Counted from the stretch's first letter, positions 1-11,673 are shown. The stretch is 64,000 nt of DNA from Branchiostoma floridae (GCF_000003815.2 NC_049981.1:658459-722458); one strand, 5' to 3'. Notes: a model not told the origin generated them from the letters alone. Made by a program: numbers and translations.

Positions 1-130
1 GTCGTCAGGCAACCGAATTATTTTATGCTCCAATCACCAATCCAGGCAAGACGTTTCGTAGTAGAATAAGTAATGCATCATCTAATCAATTCAATCAAGC
101 GTTCTAGGCCCTCTCTATCTCTGCCACTAG

Positions 131-200
131 CCTCTACCAGGATCCGCGGATCGGTGGTCTAATTGTAGAAATTGGACAAATAGAGTCTATAGGACACAAG
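131..200. repeat. Dispersed repeat end, also at 10368-10412
   Basis: The segment containing CTACCAGGATCCGCGGATCG and GGTGGTCTAATTGTAGAAAT recurs almost unchanged at 10368-10412, and in diverged form in the arms of the palindromic element at 4164-4357 (GGATCGCTGGAAAATCGTAG). It is therefore probably one terminal arm of the same element family. Confidence 0.5.
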
Positions 201-205
201 GGAAG

Positions 206-476
206 TCAGCCGGCCAGTGGAGTATGTGTCTTATTTTGTGACAGATGTACAGCAACGATCTCCCCATACTTGACAGTGTATTCTTTGAGAGGCTTGTTCT
301 CACTCGACTCCTTCACATACACCCCGTCGTTGTTCGGCACGTGCCATTGGAGTTTCAGGTGCTGTTTGTCCGGGTAGGAGGTGATGACCTTCACAAACCA
401 GGGTACCATCTCTTGAGCATCGTTGGAGTCTGCCGGGCGGGACGACCATGAAGTCGTTGGTCTTGTACAGGGGCTC
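206..476 (-). pseudogene. Broken terminal exon of an unidentified, probably transposon-borne ORF
   Basis: On the minus strand a splice-acceptor-like CAG (plus-strand 477-479) is followed by an open frame beginning EPLYKTNDFMVV. The frame is lost near 430-440 at a C/G-rich run (one extra base) and continues in another frame as ADSNDAQEMVPWFVKVITSY, rich in charged residues, to a stop at 206. The two halves read as one protein if a single base is removed. The W-F-V-K-V-I pattern resembles the C-terminal domains of several animal transposon proteins, but I cannot name the family. The frameshift may be real decay or an assembly error. No upstream exon was found between here and the gap at 842. 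Confidence 0.4.
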
Positions 477-841
477 CTGTGAACAAAGTTTTAAAGGGCT
501 ATTAGGAAGGTGGGATGACATTTGTGTCATATGTTGGGCGACAGTCTAATAAAACATACATAGGAAATTCATGTAATTGAAAAGAAATGTTGGTTGTATT
601 TGGTCTCTTCAGGTGAATCAGCGTGTAGCAGATATGAATCACTATTCTCCAAGCAAAGGTTGAATCAATGAGTAGTGGCCCGAATTTTTACTTGTTGGCT
701 CCTCATTAAATCTTGGCCACTACGAATCCCTGCTATATACCCAACCTGAGAATATGTACCACCTACTTTTTCGTGGTAGCGTGTCTGTTGTGTGGAAGTT
801 GTGGTTGGTAATAATTATTTTTAATTAGCGTTTTAGGGATT

Positions 842-941
842 NNNNNNNNNNNNNNNNNNNNNNNNNNNNNNNNNNNNNNNNNNNNNNNNNNNNNNNNNNN
901 NNNNNNNNNNNNNNNNNNNNNNNNNNNNNNNNNNNNNNNNN
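842..941. other. Assembly gap, 100 N
   Basis: The run is exactly 100 N, the usual default for a gap of unknown size. Confidence 0.99.
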
Positions 942-3416
942 GTGAGTCACCTGATAGGTTGGAGAAAAAACAGCTAAGTTCTACTATATCAATACGTCCC
1001 CGAATGGTTGATGCCTTTCTCTTGACATTCCAAGTTATAAAACGTTTTAAAGCTGATTTTACATTTTAATACCTGATGCACGCAGTTAAGATGGGTGAGT
1101 CACTGAGTATGCTAAAGGTCACTACACTTAGGGTCACAAGGCCTGACTAATTAAAAACGTGTCGATCATGTCGGATCTGAGAACATGAATCAATGTCAAT
1201 CAACCAATCTCACAGCAGGGAACTCCAAGCTCAGAACATAAACGATGGGAAAACATGACACTGCCTGACCCTGCCTGACCCAGTGGGTACTTACGGTGTT
1301 GTTGTTTTTTTCCGCCCGTCGTTCGTTGCCATTAGAAACGGCCGATGCCATGTCACCGACCGGTCTAAGCATATCCGTCTAACTTCAGCGAACTTTTCGT
1401 GGGCTGACAATGCTTTTCAAAAGGCTTCAAATGTCCACTAGCATCTTGGAATCACACAGAAAAGGACATACGCCTGGGCGTGTGTAACGGCCATTAACAG
1501 CTGATTATCACCTAATTAACTTGATTTTCAAGTATGTGGATTGCCTGGGATTAACATCCAGATGGCCGGCCCTGTGCCCGTTGTGTGCAGTACTGTAAAC
1601 CCTTCAAATGGGTCTGTTGTATAGATGATATTTTTGGGGATACAAATTCACCCTACACTTTCTCGTTAACGATATTCGGGATAAGATTTACGAAGCAGTT
1701 AGTGACTATCACACACAAAAGGAGATATAAAAAGTTTGAAGACTATCCCATCTTGGGATACAAAGTATAAGACGTTGAAACTATGTCAAAGTAAAATGGT
1801 AGCGCCGAACCTGCTTGTATGGCTGACATCGGGTACAATTTCTTGCTCAACGAAAGCAGTCGAAAGGCTATCAGATATGAAGGAAGGTACACAGAAAGTT
1901 TGAAGACTAGAGAGTCTAGACTCTTGGGATACAGAGATTTGGGATACATAGACTTTTCAAGAAAACATGTGCACTCTGCTATCTAGAAAGACTATGTTAT
2001 AAATGGACGGATTACTAAAGAATGACCCACAAATAATAATGAAACGCGTTGGCTGGCAGTTTTGCTGATGTGTGTGTGCTCAAATGTCGTCTACTTAAAA
2101 AAAAGTAATCATAAAACGTCAAAGTATTATATTTATACCAGTAACAACCGGTACCTGTTCCTCTTGTCAGTACACCACCCCACCCCCCGTGCACACTGAA
2201 GTGGAATGATTATCAGGGGTATTCAAGATTCGATCGCTATAATGATCGCCCTGCGTGTTGGGTAAATTTGACAAAACAAACTTGATCCAAGCATAACTAT
2301 CTATTCTCTAAGGAATCATAAGACCCGCTTCTGGAGTGGAATGCTCTTGGAATGTATCCGCGATAGTACATGAAATAGATTAGATATGCACCTTGCACGG
2401 CAGCCATCGAGAAAAAAGATCATCATGTTGGCAAATTGGCGAGTTGGGAAACTGCAGTTCATTTATGTTTAATTAGCAGATCGGGATGGTAAGTAATTTT
2501 ATTGTACAGTTTTGTTTCCGTTTTTGTTTCAAAATATTTTCTGTCATATGTGGTTTTATATGGCAATGGCATTCTGGAACTGGAGTGGTTGCCTGTGTGG
2601 GGGGAGACAGGACCTGTATAGGCTGATATTGTGTTCAGAAACGTCGGGTGTTTTACCCCAACAGGAGCACGTGAACACGTGCTTATCATTTTCAAAGCTT
2701 ACGGTACGTTTCAACCAAAAATGTTATAGGGATTTATATAGTTTAAAAAAAAATGGATCTTAGTGGCAAGTGTGCAGATGTTGACACACTGACAGCACCA
2801 AATCCGTAGTTGTTTTTGTCACTTTGGAATGTTTATAGTTGGACACCGTTTAGCCCTTGGATAATGACTTTGCCCCCCCCCCCCCATACATCTGCTTGGA
2901 CATAACGAAAGCACTGGCGATTAGTTCCTGTGACACAGGCCTCCCACTCCCGCTGGGATGTAGATATGCATCACTGCATTTGACCCGGGTGTGAGGATAG
3001 GGTCACATTACCGCTAGCCCTAGACCTAATTTCCGTTCTTTTATATAAAAAAATCAAAGAAATGCTTCTGCCTGCAGCTGGCCGGGCAAGACTTCGCATC
3101 TTTTGTTGTTACTCAACTACGGTTGTCCCACAAAGAAAGCGAGAACAAGGAATGTGGGGAAAGCGGACAAAAACGCGGTATATGATAAGAAAGTCACATT
3201 TTTTCGCAATAGCATCTGCTTGGAGAGTGATGCATTGGCTCTTTTGAAAAACAAGGAGTTAGGGTTGACTTACATGTGACAAACGTGAATTTTGCTGCAG
3301 ACGAAAGCAAGTACTCTCCATGTAGATGTTGTTGGAGGAAACTTGTGACTGTCTTATTATATGCCGCGTTTTTCATTCGCCTTCTTTCAGTTTTCCCCGA
3401 CAACATCTGCTCGGCT
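942..3416. other. Gene-free stretch
   Basis: Only short unsupported ORFs were found. A short duplicated motif around 'gaaagtttgaagac' and 'cttgggataca' occurs at 1725-1770 and 1895-1950. There is a C-run at 2873-2885 and an isolated CTGCTTGGA transposon-end motif near 2891 and 3217. No exon with paired splice sites was recognised. Confidence 0.5.
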
Positions 3417-3424
3417 GATTCATG

Positions 3425-3625
3425 AGGGTCTGCATGCTCTTTTCCGTAAGGCGTAGGCAGCCTAGTTTTATATTTCCCGTAATTAGTAGGGAAAACCGTC
3501 TTATCTACGTCATTCGTAGCGAGGCAACCAAATTTAGCGTAATTGCCTTCCTTGATTTAGCGTAATACGTAGGGGGTTCTTCTGAATTCAGCGTAAATTG
3601 TGTCGGGACCCCCCATGCAGACCCT
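3425..3625. mobile_element. Short inverted-repeat element, hAT-like target duplication
   Basis: The ends are inverted repeats: AGGGTCTGCATG at the left and CATGCAGACCCT at the right. They are flanked by an 8-bp direct repeat, GATTCATG (3417-3424) and CATTCATG (3626-3633), with one mismatch. The element is 201 bp with no coding content, so non-autonomous. An 8-bp duplication is the hallmark of hAT transposons; assignment to that superfamily is inference. Confidence 0.65.
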
Positions 3626-4163
3626 CATTCATGGGTTGAGAAGATTCTATTCCAAAATTGCCATCATCATCTGTCGACAACGGGGTTATACGGTACTAGT
3701 TATACGGCCCCTTACGGGGTGACATGCCCTTCTGTTAGCTGAACACATGAAGGGGACTATCGTTCGGGTGAATGATGGTACGGTAGAGTTTAAACACGGG
3801 GCATTTAGGTCCTAAACTAAACTGCCGATTATGCCACACGATTCTATGCAAAAGATATTTATAAAATGATCAATATCACAAAGTATGTACCATTGAGACA
3901 CTGCTTTCCAAGCAGAGGTTTGTCTGCGGATTGTGTTACATGTTTAACTTTTAGCTAATTATCGGGTAGGCGTTTCTGTCGGGCTTTATGTTTTGTAGAG
4001 TTTTCATGTCCGGTGTCACGCCTAAACCACGCCGAACCTCTGCTCGGAGAGTACCTAACCAGCAACACCAACCGTTTCGACGGATCATTGATGGCGGCGG
4101 GATGCAAGCCGATAACACATACCATATGTAGATTGTTATCTACACCAGGATACAGGAGGCCTA

Positions 4164-4357
4164 GTCTCTACGAGACTCCGGATCGCTGGAAAATCGTAGA
4201 AATGGAACAAATAGAGAGGAATATAACCGGCCAGGGAACAGCTCGCGATCGCGGTCGCGTTACTGTTGCCTAGCCGGCTATATTCCTCTGGCCGGCATAC
4301 TCCTCTATTTGTACCATTTCTACAATTTTTTCCAGCGACTCGGAGTCTGGTAGAGAC
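4164..4357. mobile_element. Palindromic (foldback) MITE of 194 bp
   Basis: The two arms are inverted copies over about 80 bp. The left starts GTCTCTACGAGACTCCG and the right ends CGGAGTCTGGTAGAGAC. Both arms contain the GTAGAAATGG and AATAGAG blocks. The element is bracketed by a 13-bp direct repeat, TACAGGAGGCCTA, at 4151-4163 and 4358-4370. It has no coding potential. Partial arms of the same family lie at 131-200 and 10368-10412. Confidence 0.7.
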
Positions 4358-4440
4358 TACAGGAGGCCTAGGCTGATCACATGCTCGGCCTTGCTTTGAG
4401 TCTAACTTCTAAGATCTTCTAAGCAAGATGTAAGAATCCT

Positions 4441-4682
4441 NNNNNNNNNNNNNNNNNNNNNNNNNNNNNNNNNNNNNNNNNNNNNNNNNNNNNNNNNNNN
4501 NNNNNNNNNNNNNNNNNNNNNNNNNNNNNNNNNNNNNNNNNNNNNNNNNNNNNNNNNNNNNNNNNNNNNNNNNNNNNNNNNNNNNNNNNNNNNNNNNNNN
4601 NNNNNNNNNNNNNNNNNNNNNNNNNNNNNNNNNNNNNNNNNNNNNNNNNNNNNNNNNNNNNNNNNNNNNNNNNNNNNNNNNN
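4441..4682. other. Assembly gap, 242 N
   Basis: This is a run of N of non-default length, so the size was presumably estimated. Confidence 0.99.
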
Positions 4683-5849
4683 CTCGTTTTTAGCATTCTA
4701 TCTATTATGTATTGTATCTTTAACTGTTAAAACTTAACTTTGGTTTTGACAACGCTTTGGAGAAGGAGAAAGCAGACAAAAAACTGATCCGAATCCTTAC
4801 ATGTAGTGTGTCTCCGAGCATATGTGGTGGTAGAGGCCTAGAGGAAACCACGTACACAGTGTGTTGAATGATATTTCCCTCCCAGGCTAGACACTCCTAC
4901 ACATACATACATCCTTGTACTTGGAGATTAAAGTTGACCGGGTAAGCCCGCCCACTGAAAGATTCTACCCCGCCGGGCTAATGGTATTTCTCATCCTCAT
5001 CTAAAGGGTCGGGGACTATGGTCGCTCAATGTTCCACAAATCCTAGCGGTGGGCCAGGGGCCAAGCTCTATTGAACTTGATGAATATTACAGGGATGACG
5101 TAACCATTAGCACAAATAAAAACAAGGCTTTAAACCATTGAAAGCCTTTCTTGGTGGGATTTTGTGTGAAATCTGGGCATTTTGGGAGTGGCTGCGGTAG
5201 GAAAGACCCTATACTTGTTGAATTAGTTGTAAAAAATGACATTTCTCCATCGAAGGGGTTTTGCCACCCCCCTGAAATAGTGGTATCGTCGTCAGATAGC
5301 TGTTTTAAGCTAAACGGGCCAATCCAAGTGCTCTAATTAGGGGGGTGTATCAAAAGATTAGCCGTATAGACATTCTTGCAAATGAATTTCACGAGACTGG
5401 ACATAGTTGGCTATCATTTGAGGGTAAGTTTGTATGGCTTGAACGTTTTATTCTTGAGATAATTGCATATTTGTTTCCTCAACTCTCCCATTGGAACGCA
5501 TGTATTAATTGGAGAAATTCTAATGGCATCGTCTCCCCGACAGCGAATGGAAAGTACAGGGACCTTGTAGAAAGTAACTTCACTGCCCAGTATACTGCAA
5601 AGCTTTATGATAGATATCCTGGACCAGTGGATGCCAGATTGTTTTCAGGGCCAACACTGACAAACTGCTGACTTCTGTGACCGACATTACACAACGGAAA
5701 TTCTACAACAGCCGCTCTGAGTGTCCTAGTTAGTTTACGCCACTGAGTTAGAACCACCTGGGGTAACCTTACAGCGATGAACAGATAACACCATACATTT
5801 TCTGGTGGGGAGTGTGGACTTCTATCCCGCCTGATAGGGTTAACGGACG
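4683..5849. other. Gene-free stretch
   Basis: An open frame of 108 codons at 5345-5671 has no recognisable domain, no convincing splice sites and no neighbours. I treat it as chance. Nothing else was recognised. Confidence 0.45.
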
Positions 5850-5922
5850 GTGTGTGTGCGTGCGTGTGTGTATGTATGTATGTATGTATGTTTGTGCGCG
5901 CGGGTGTGTGTGCGTGTATGTA

Positions 5923-6000
<78 letters not shown>

Positions 6001-6014
6001 TGTGTGTGTGTATG
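5850..6014. repeat. TG microsatellite with TATG blocks
   Basis: TG dinucleotides run for about 160 bp, interrupted by (TATG)n at 5872-5892 and 5918-5930 and a short GCGCGCG segment. Long open frames on both strands here (Cys-Val or Thr-His repeats) are by-products of the repeat. Confidence 0.97.
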
Positions 6015-6226
6015 CCACCTTTGGGGCATCTTCACTATAGAAACAGCCTGGACCATCGCGGGTTAACGCAAGCATCAACAAAGATCAACAAACAGGATAG
6101 AGTTTATGAAATTCCAGACTGTTACCAGGGGCGACACAAGCAATCTCCTCGGCTCCGTGAAAGGACAAGCCACATACATGTATGTTCGGCTCCAAGTAGA
6201 ACCTATAAATATAGTGCCATACGATA

Positions 6227-6300
6227 ATATCAAAGCTCAGCCAAGGAATATAGCCGGCCAAAGGGAGTCAAACGGGCATACATACTCCTGGGCCGGCTTC
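6227..6300. repeat. Fragment of the 12284-12435 palindromic element family
   Basis: The sequence matches, in reverse orientation, the central part of the element at 12284-12435 (GGAATATAGCCGGCCAAAG and GGGAGTCAAACGGGCA here). The terminal CTCCAAGCAGA motif is missing on this side. Confidence 0.55.
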
Positions 6301-6312
6301 ACTCCTCTGCAA

Positions 6313-6391
6313 GCCTAGTTACCAAATTAAACCCCAGCCCGATCTCAAGTACACGAAATATATTTTTGAGGTTGGGGTAAGGTATACAGGC
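6313..6391. mobile_element. Very short palindromic MITE, copy 1
   Basis: The 79-bp element starts GCCTAGTTACCAAATTAAAC and ends GGTTGGGGTAAGGTATACAGGC in part-complementary fashion. A second copy in the opposite orientation lies at 7917-7994. Both carry the CCCCAGCCCGATCTCAA block. Confidence 0.6.
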
Positions 6392-6432
6392 TACTCGCTC
6401 CTCTGCCAGATTTTTATACTATCTTATTACAC

Positions 6433-6583
6433 AGTAGGATCTGCTTGGAGCTGGGGGTCTCCAGATCCGACTGGACTGTCTAGGCCCAGTGTAGAACAAC
6501 GTGGCGAGAACTGTCTGAACTGTCTGTAGCCGCCACGCATCAACTATTGATGCAAGCGAACGATTGATTGATTGATTGATTGA
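6433..6583. mobile_element. Retroposon-like 3' end with (GATT)n tail, copy 1
   Basis: The block beginning GAGCTGGGGGTCTCCAGA, containing GCGAGAACTGTC and ending in (GATT)5, is shared with 59573-59697. Ending in a short tandem repeat is typical of 3' ends of non-LTR retrotransposons or their SINEs. No intact reverse transcriptase is present. Confidence 0.45.
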
Positions 6584-7221
6584 TATTTCGAACTCTATCA
6601 ACAAGCGAGTGGACTAATCTATAGTTTAACATTCACATGTTGGGGAGACGGGTGTGGTGAGGGGTAAATATTACAGTCTTGTTCCCTGCATATCAAATGC
6701 AGGTAAATCCCCAAGCAGGAATTAGGTTCCGACGTTTTTGTGTTTATTCATGCCTTTTTGTGGTTACTGTATCTTTCTGTCCTGATTCTGCTCTGACTGC
6801 AGTGCTAATTCCAGGTTACACAAACACCAGAAACACTCGTAGTAACTCATAAACAATTGAAATACACATTGAATATAACTACTAACCTTTGATAAGAGAG
6901 CCAATAGCCTTCCCTGTGGAGACATCCAGGATCCATGATGCACGGGTTCCCACATCATGTCCGTTCTTCGCCAGCAAAACTTCCGATCGCGACGACTGGA
7001 TTCTGTACACTATCCGCGGAGTTGGAACATATATCCGGTGACGCTCACAGATCCAAAAACGAGTTGAAGAATGGCACAAGTCTATGTGAAGGAAAAAGTT
7101 TGTTGACAGCCGAATAAGTTGAAGACGCGAGCTTGGAGTGTTCTGACGAGAACGGGGTGAATGACACGGGGCGTTCTTCTGCACCAAGCCAGATTCTGTT
7201 CCCCACCCTTGTGTATCATTG

Positions 7222-7442
7222 GGCCACTGCAAGTAAATTTTATGGATGACATCGAAATCAGACTATATAAATAGTGAGATAGGGCGAAAAAACAAGATGG
7301 TGGCTACCATTTTCAAAAGATCTCAAAACAGACATTTTTGTCATGTTGACCGTCACCAAAGAAGAAAAAAAATCTGTTTTTCTGAAACAAGGTGAAAATT
7401 AATGAGCCATGATGTCATCCATAAAACTTACTTGCTGTGGCC
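7222..7442. mobile_element. MITE with about 30-bp terminal inverted repeats
   Basis: The left end GGCCACTGCAAGTAAATTTT, followed by ATGGATGACATC, is inverted at the right end as GATGTCATCCATAAAACTTA, followed by CTTGCTGTGGCC. The length is 221 bp and the interior is noncoding. Solo ends of the family occur at about 26358-26393 and about 62579-62617. No target duplication is evident. Confidence 0.7.
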
Positions 7443-7916
7443 TTACCTTGTCAAAGGAGGGCTGATCCCCGTAGAGACCCACAGATTTGCATAACGGAAC
7501 TCCCAGTGGGCACAACAGAAGGGTCGTATTTTCCCGAGATGAAACCAGCTCAGACGCCACAACTGTGTCAACTGTGTTTGGAGTCTTTTAACTCCTCGGA
7601 GTCGGATGTAATACAGTATGGCACCTTTTCGAAGTCATCATGAACTTAGGGCCTAGGGTATCCAACCTGTCGATGGATTTTCAAAAATTTCCAGAACCAT
7701 AAGGTAGGCTTACATACTTCTTTGTTTTGAATATTCATATCTGACGAGGAAAATTCCCCACGTTGCCATACATGTATGATGTAGTTTTGGGTGTTATAAA
7801 TATATCCCGTACATCAGATGACTCATGGCGTAGGTAACATGGATCTGCAGCCGTGAATTGTATCAAAGACGGACAGGCCTGGCGGCATTTGTAATTTTGC
7901 ATTCTTCTGTGTGTTA

Positions 7917-7994
7917 GCCTGGATACCATATCCCAACCTCAAAAATATCTTTTGTGTATATAGTTGAGATCGGGCTGGGGTTTGGTAACCAGGC
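7917..7994. mobile_element. Very short palindromic MITE, copy 2
   Basis: This is a 78-bp inverted-orientation copy of the element at 6313-6391. It starts GCCTGGATACCATATCCCAA and ends GGGGTTTGGTAACCAGGC. Confidence 0.6.
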
Positions 7995-8799
7995 TATCTG
8001 TGTGTGTGACCACCCAGTATTTTTTTTCGGTCCATAGATTAACAACAAGAGCCTTGTTGGGATCCATGTACAATTTCCGGTCCTCGGACTAACGCCACCG
8101 AAACCCAGGAATTGGGTAAGTAAAGTTGTCAATCCTTTGTTGTTAGTTGTATTATGGCATTCATCTTATGTTTATAAAGTTTTTGTTTTTGTTCCTGTTT
8201 TTGGTCTGGTGTTGCTGACTGCTAACCGGGTATCAGTACTATCTCCAAGCAGATGAAAGCAATCCTGCTCCGTTTTTTTACTTGACACAAAATCTATTTT
8301 TTTCTAGTCTTGTGTCTTAATTGATCGCCCTATACACCAGAAGACGAAAAAAAAAACACATGAAAAACGCTTGAAAAACTCAAGACCAGAAAACTGGATT
8401 CTCACATCTGCTTAGACTAGAGTCGAAGCAGGGTCGGACATGTGGTTTTGTCGTCTGAGCGGCCTCCTGTTGCCCTGTCCAGTGGCTGGTGTTGATAACG
8501 ATCTATGGTATGTGTTATGGCTTGCACTCGGACCGCCATCGTTGACCCGGAAAATACGATTACGATGTTGCAGGACCCATTTCCTTGTAACCCGTGGAGA
8601 TCCGTGAAGCATCTAAATGTTATATAGGGTCCGGCTCCTTACAAAGCGGATGTTGGACTCCTTTGTGTTTTGTCATCCCTTCCATGATTTTTGTCACTTT
8701 CAAAAAACAACACGCCTTTAGAAATGACGTCTGAAGGTACTCTCCAAGCAGAGGTTGAGTCGCGTAGATATAGTAGTAGTCGGAAAAATTACACCGGCG
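7995..8799. other. Gene-free stretch with a CCAAGCAGA-ended repeat
   Basis: About 8231-8420 lies between CTCCAAGCAGATGAAAG and CTCACATCTGCTTAGACTAG, which look like inverted element ends. The interior has the semi-inverted blocks 'ctagtcttgtgtc' and 'gacacaaaatc'. No gene was seen. Confidence 0.4.
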
Positions 8800-9023
8800 N
8801 NNNNNNNNNNNNNNNNNNNNNNNNNNNNNNNNNNNNNNNNNNNNNNNNNNNNNNNNNNNNNNNNNNNNNNNNNNNNNNNNNNNNNNNNNNNNNNNNNNNN
8901 NNNNNNNNNNNNNNNNNNNNNNNNNNNNNNNNNNNNNNNNNNNNNNNNNNNNNNNNNNNNNNNNNNNNNNNNNNNNNNNNNNNNNNNNNNNNNNNNNNNN
9001 NNNNNNNNNNNNNNNNNNNNNNN
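8800..9023. other. Assembly gap, 224 N
   Basis: This is a run of N just downstream of a CTCCAAGCAGAGGTTGAG repeat end at 8740. Confidence 0.99.
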
Positions 9024-9844
9024 CTAGTACAGAAAAAAAAAACGTGGTGAAAGTCAAGTTCGTTTGAGATTCCATAGCGTTCTAAACTGTAGACCTCGGG
9101 GCATTCTTAGAAAAGCTTTACGCAAGTTAGATTCAAGTTACGCAAGTGGCCACCACACATTAACGGAAACCGGACGTACTCAGTGGGTTATCTCCGCAAT
9201 GGGCCTACACTTACTGTAGATTTGTTCTGACATAAACTATAAGATAGCTAGCAAAGTTAGATTTTCAATAGCGTGACCTCAGCAATAAGGATGTTACCAT
9301 GATTCTGATTATCGCAGTGCAGTAAGGCAGAGTCACAATCTCTAATTCCAAGTAGACCGTACTTATCCTTGGCCTTTTGTAACCTGCCACCCCCAGTGGA
9401 CTCTCAAGTATTTTGTGTAGTTTAATAACAACAAACTTTTTGGACACTTGCCCGACCAAGGAGAAGTTTTTGTTTTGATTTCTATATAGTGTTTATTTCA
9501 TTTCCTGTACTTCTCAAGAACTTGAGACAAAACTTGAGAATTAGGTCAGCACGAGCGATAAACGTTTTACAACTACAAGCGACTATTCTGGTTGGGTAGC
9601 GGTATTTTTATATAGTAATAGCATATATAGCTCCAGATGTTTTGTTTACCCTTGGTTTACCCGACTGTTCGCTAGCGGCTTGTATAATTACTACTTATAA
9701 TAACCATCCGAGGGCGTAATCTAATAATAATATCTAGTCTTTAGTACAGCCGAATCACTGCGTTTAGCCCATGTAGGCAAGAACGTGCATATAAACTGTA
9801 GTAAAGATCTCTCTCACCAAAAGCTAATCCCCGCTACCCAACCT
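9024..9844. other. Gene-free stretch
   Basis: The stretch is AT-rich with only short ORFs. I see no repeat boundary or exon I can defend. Confidence 0.4.
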
Positions 9845-10050
9845 NNNNNNNNNNNNNNNNNNNNNNNNNNNNNNNNNNNNNNNNNNNNNNNNNNNNNNNN
9901 NNNNNNNNNNNNNNNNNNNNNNNNNNNNNNNNNNNNNNNNNNNNNNNNNNNNNNNNNNNNNNNNNNNNNNNNNNNNNNNNNNNNNNNNNNNNNNNNNNNN
10001 NNNNNNNNNNNNNNNNNNNNNNNNNNNNNNNNNNNNNNNNNNNNNNNNNN
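9845..10050. other. Assembly gap, 206 N
   Basis: This is a run of N. Confidence 0.99.
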
Positions 10051-10594
10051 GCTAAACTCCTTCCCCAGCTTATGTACCGCAAGGTCTGCTTGGAGGTTAT
10101 CTTCACGGACTTCCGTGGGCGTGTTTCTAATGGCGGTAACACGATCTTTCGACATAATACCTTCCCGGCACAGGGACCTGGCCAAGATACTGTACTGTGT
10201 ATAGAAAATCAGCGCCGCCTCCCCTCAACAATAAAAGATAACGGCCTAGAAAGGCTGTGAAGTAGGTAAGAAGTCGCCAGTGATTTCACTCCTTAGAGAT
10301 AGTAACTGACCTCCTGACATTATATAGCGATTTCTTTCGCTCCCCTCCCCCTATTCATTCAGCCTCGACCAGGCTCCGCGGATCGGTGGTCTATTTGTAG
10401 AAATTGGACTCTTCAGAGTCAGCAGAACAGAATATTGGCCAAGCCGACAACACTCATATGCCACTTAACTCCTACTAGGCTTTTATTCCTATTGAACCTA
10501 TTCCTATTTATTCCTGTTGACCAAAGTCCACTAATACTACTTGGCCAGGCGAGAGTATTGAGCCAGCGGTCACTACGGAGGATGGTACTCAGGC

Positions 10595-10874
10595 TACTCT
10601 CCAAGCAGAGGTTTAGGCTCCGGCTGTTTTTTAACGTTTTTTTAGTCGTTTTTATCGGGCTTTCTATTTTGTCATTTTTTTTCGTTGTGTCCGGCCTGTG
10701 TGTTAGGCCGGACACAACGAAAAAAAAATGACAAAATAGAAGCCGGANNNNNNNNNNNNNNNNNNNNNNNNNNNNNNNNNNNNNNNNNNNNNNNNNNNNN
10801 NNNNNNNNNNNNNNNNNNNNNNNNNNNNNNNNNNNNNNNNNNNNNNNCGGAGCCTAACCTCTGCTTGGAGAGTA
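10595..10874. mobile_element. Foldback MITE, CTCCAAGCAGAGG family, copy 1 (contains a gap)
   Basis: The left arm begins TACTCTCCAAGCAGAGG and the right arm ends CCTCTGCTTGGAGAGTA. The hairpin centre is at about 10693-10720, where GGCCGGACACAACGA faces its inverse. The right arm is broken by a 100-N gap at 10748-10847. The same arms, with the T-rich blocks TTTTTTAACG and TTTATCGGGC, recur at 16116-16239, 26487-26580 and 26666-26876. Confidence 0.85.
10748..10847. other. Assembly gap, 100 N, inside a palindrome
   Basis: This is a default-length gap in the right arm of a foldback element. Flanking bases GCCGGA and CGGAGCC overlap by CGGA, so the true gap may be tiny. Confidence 0.99.
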
Positions 10875-11313
10875 TAATATAAGAACATATAGCGACGTCT
10901 CATCGCCGTATTAGAATACACTGAGACTGAATTGTATCCTTGTATATGCTTCGAGATTTGGTGTCTGCGATTGTTTCAAAGCAGACGTGTCAGCTGGATG
11001 ACGAAAGAGAAGAATTTGGCCAAAAAGGGACTAATAAGTTGCCATGGGATTTCAGTCAGGACTCCAGGCTAAACTTCCCCTCCGGGCCGCTGGCCGAAAC
11101 CATATGGTGAGCAAACTCCCGGGACAACTGCCATAGATGTAGGGTTTGTTTTGTTTCGAGCAAGCTTTTGTGTCGTTTTGTGCGTCTTTGTTGAAACTTG
11201 TATCTTTCTGTACTGTCGGCTCATCGAAAAAAGCCAAGCGCTTTAGCTAGACCCTGGAACCGATTTTCAGAAAAAGAAAACGGCCTGGTGTCTATAGGGT
11301 CTCTATAGGATCG

Positions 11314-11673
11314 ATAGAAGCGACTCGTTAACAAGGGTACAAAGTAGACATGTACAAGCGTTTCCAAGGGGTTGAATATATTCTTGCATTCCATATCTAG
11401 CATAAACTGTTGATAGAATAAGGTATTGAAAAAAAAAAACCTCTGCCGATAACCACTTGGAAGATTTGTGTAAGGTCACAGTTAAATCCCTGTCATTCAT
11501 AGAAGCGACTCGTTAACAAGGGTACAAAGTAGACATGTACAAGCGTTTCCAAGGGGTTGAATATATTCTTGCATTCCATATCTAGCATAAACTGTTGATA
11601 GAATAAGGTATTGAAAAAAAAAAACCTCTGCCGATAACCACTTGGAAGATTTGTGTAAGGTCACAGTTAAATC
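11314..11673. repeat. 175-bp near-perfect tandem duplication
   Basis: The block starting ATAGAAGCGACTCGTTAAC at 11314 is repeated from 11499 with a 185-bp offset. It ends in GGTCACAGTTAAATC in both copies. Even the internal A-run is the same length in both copies, so the duplication is very recent or an assembly artefact. Confidence 0.9.

Noticed and set aside
5345-5671. 108-codon plus-strand ORF
   Set aside because: No recognisable domain, no splice partner, and composition typical of intergenic sequence here.
5605-6081. Thr-His and Cys-Val repeat ORFs
   Set aside because: Translation of the TG microsatellite.
10435-10731. 98-codon ORFs on both strands
   Set aside because: They cover the hairpin of a foldback MITE; the mirror-image frames result from the palindrome.
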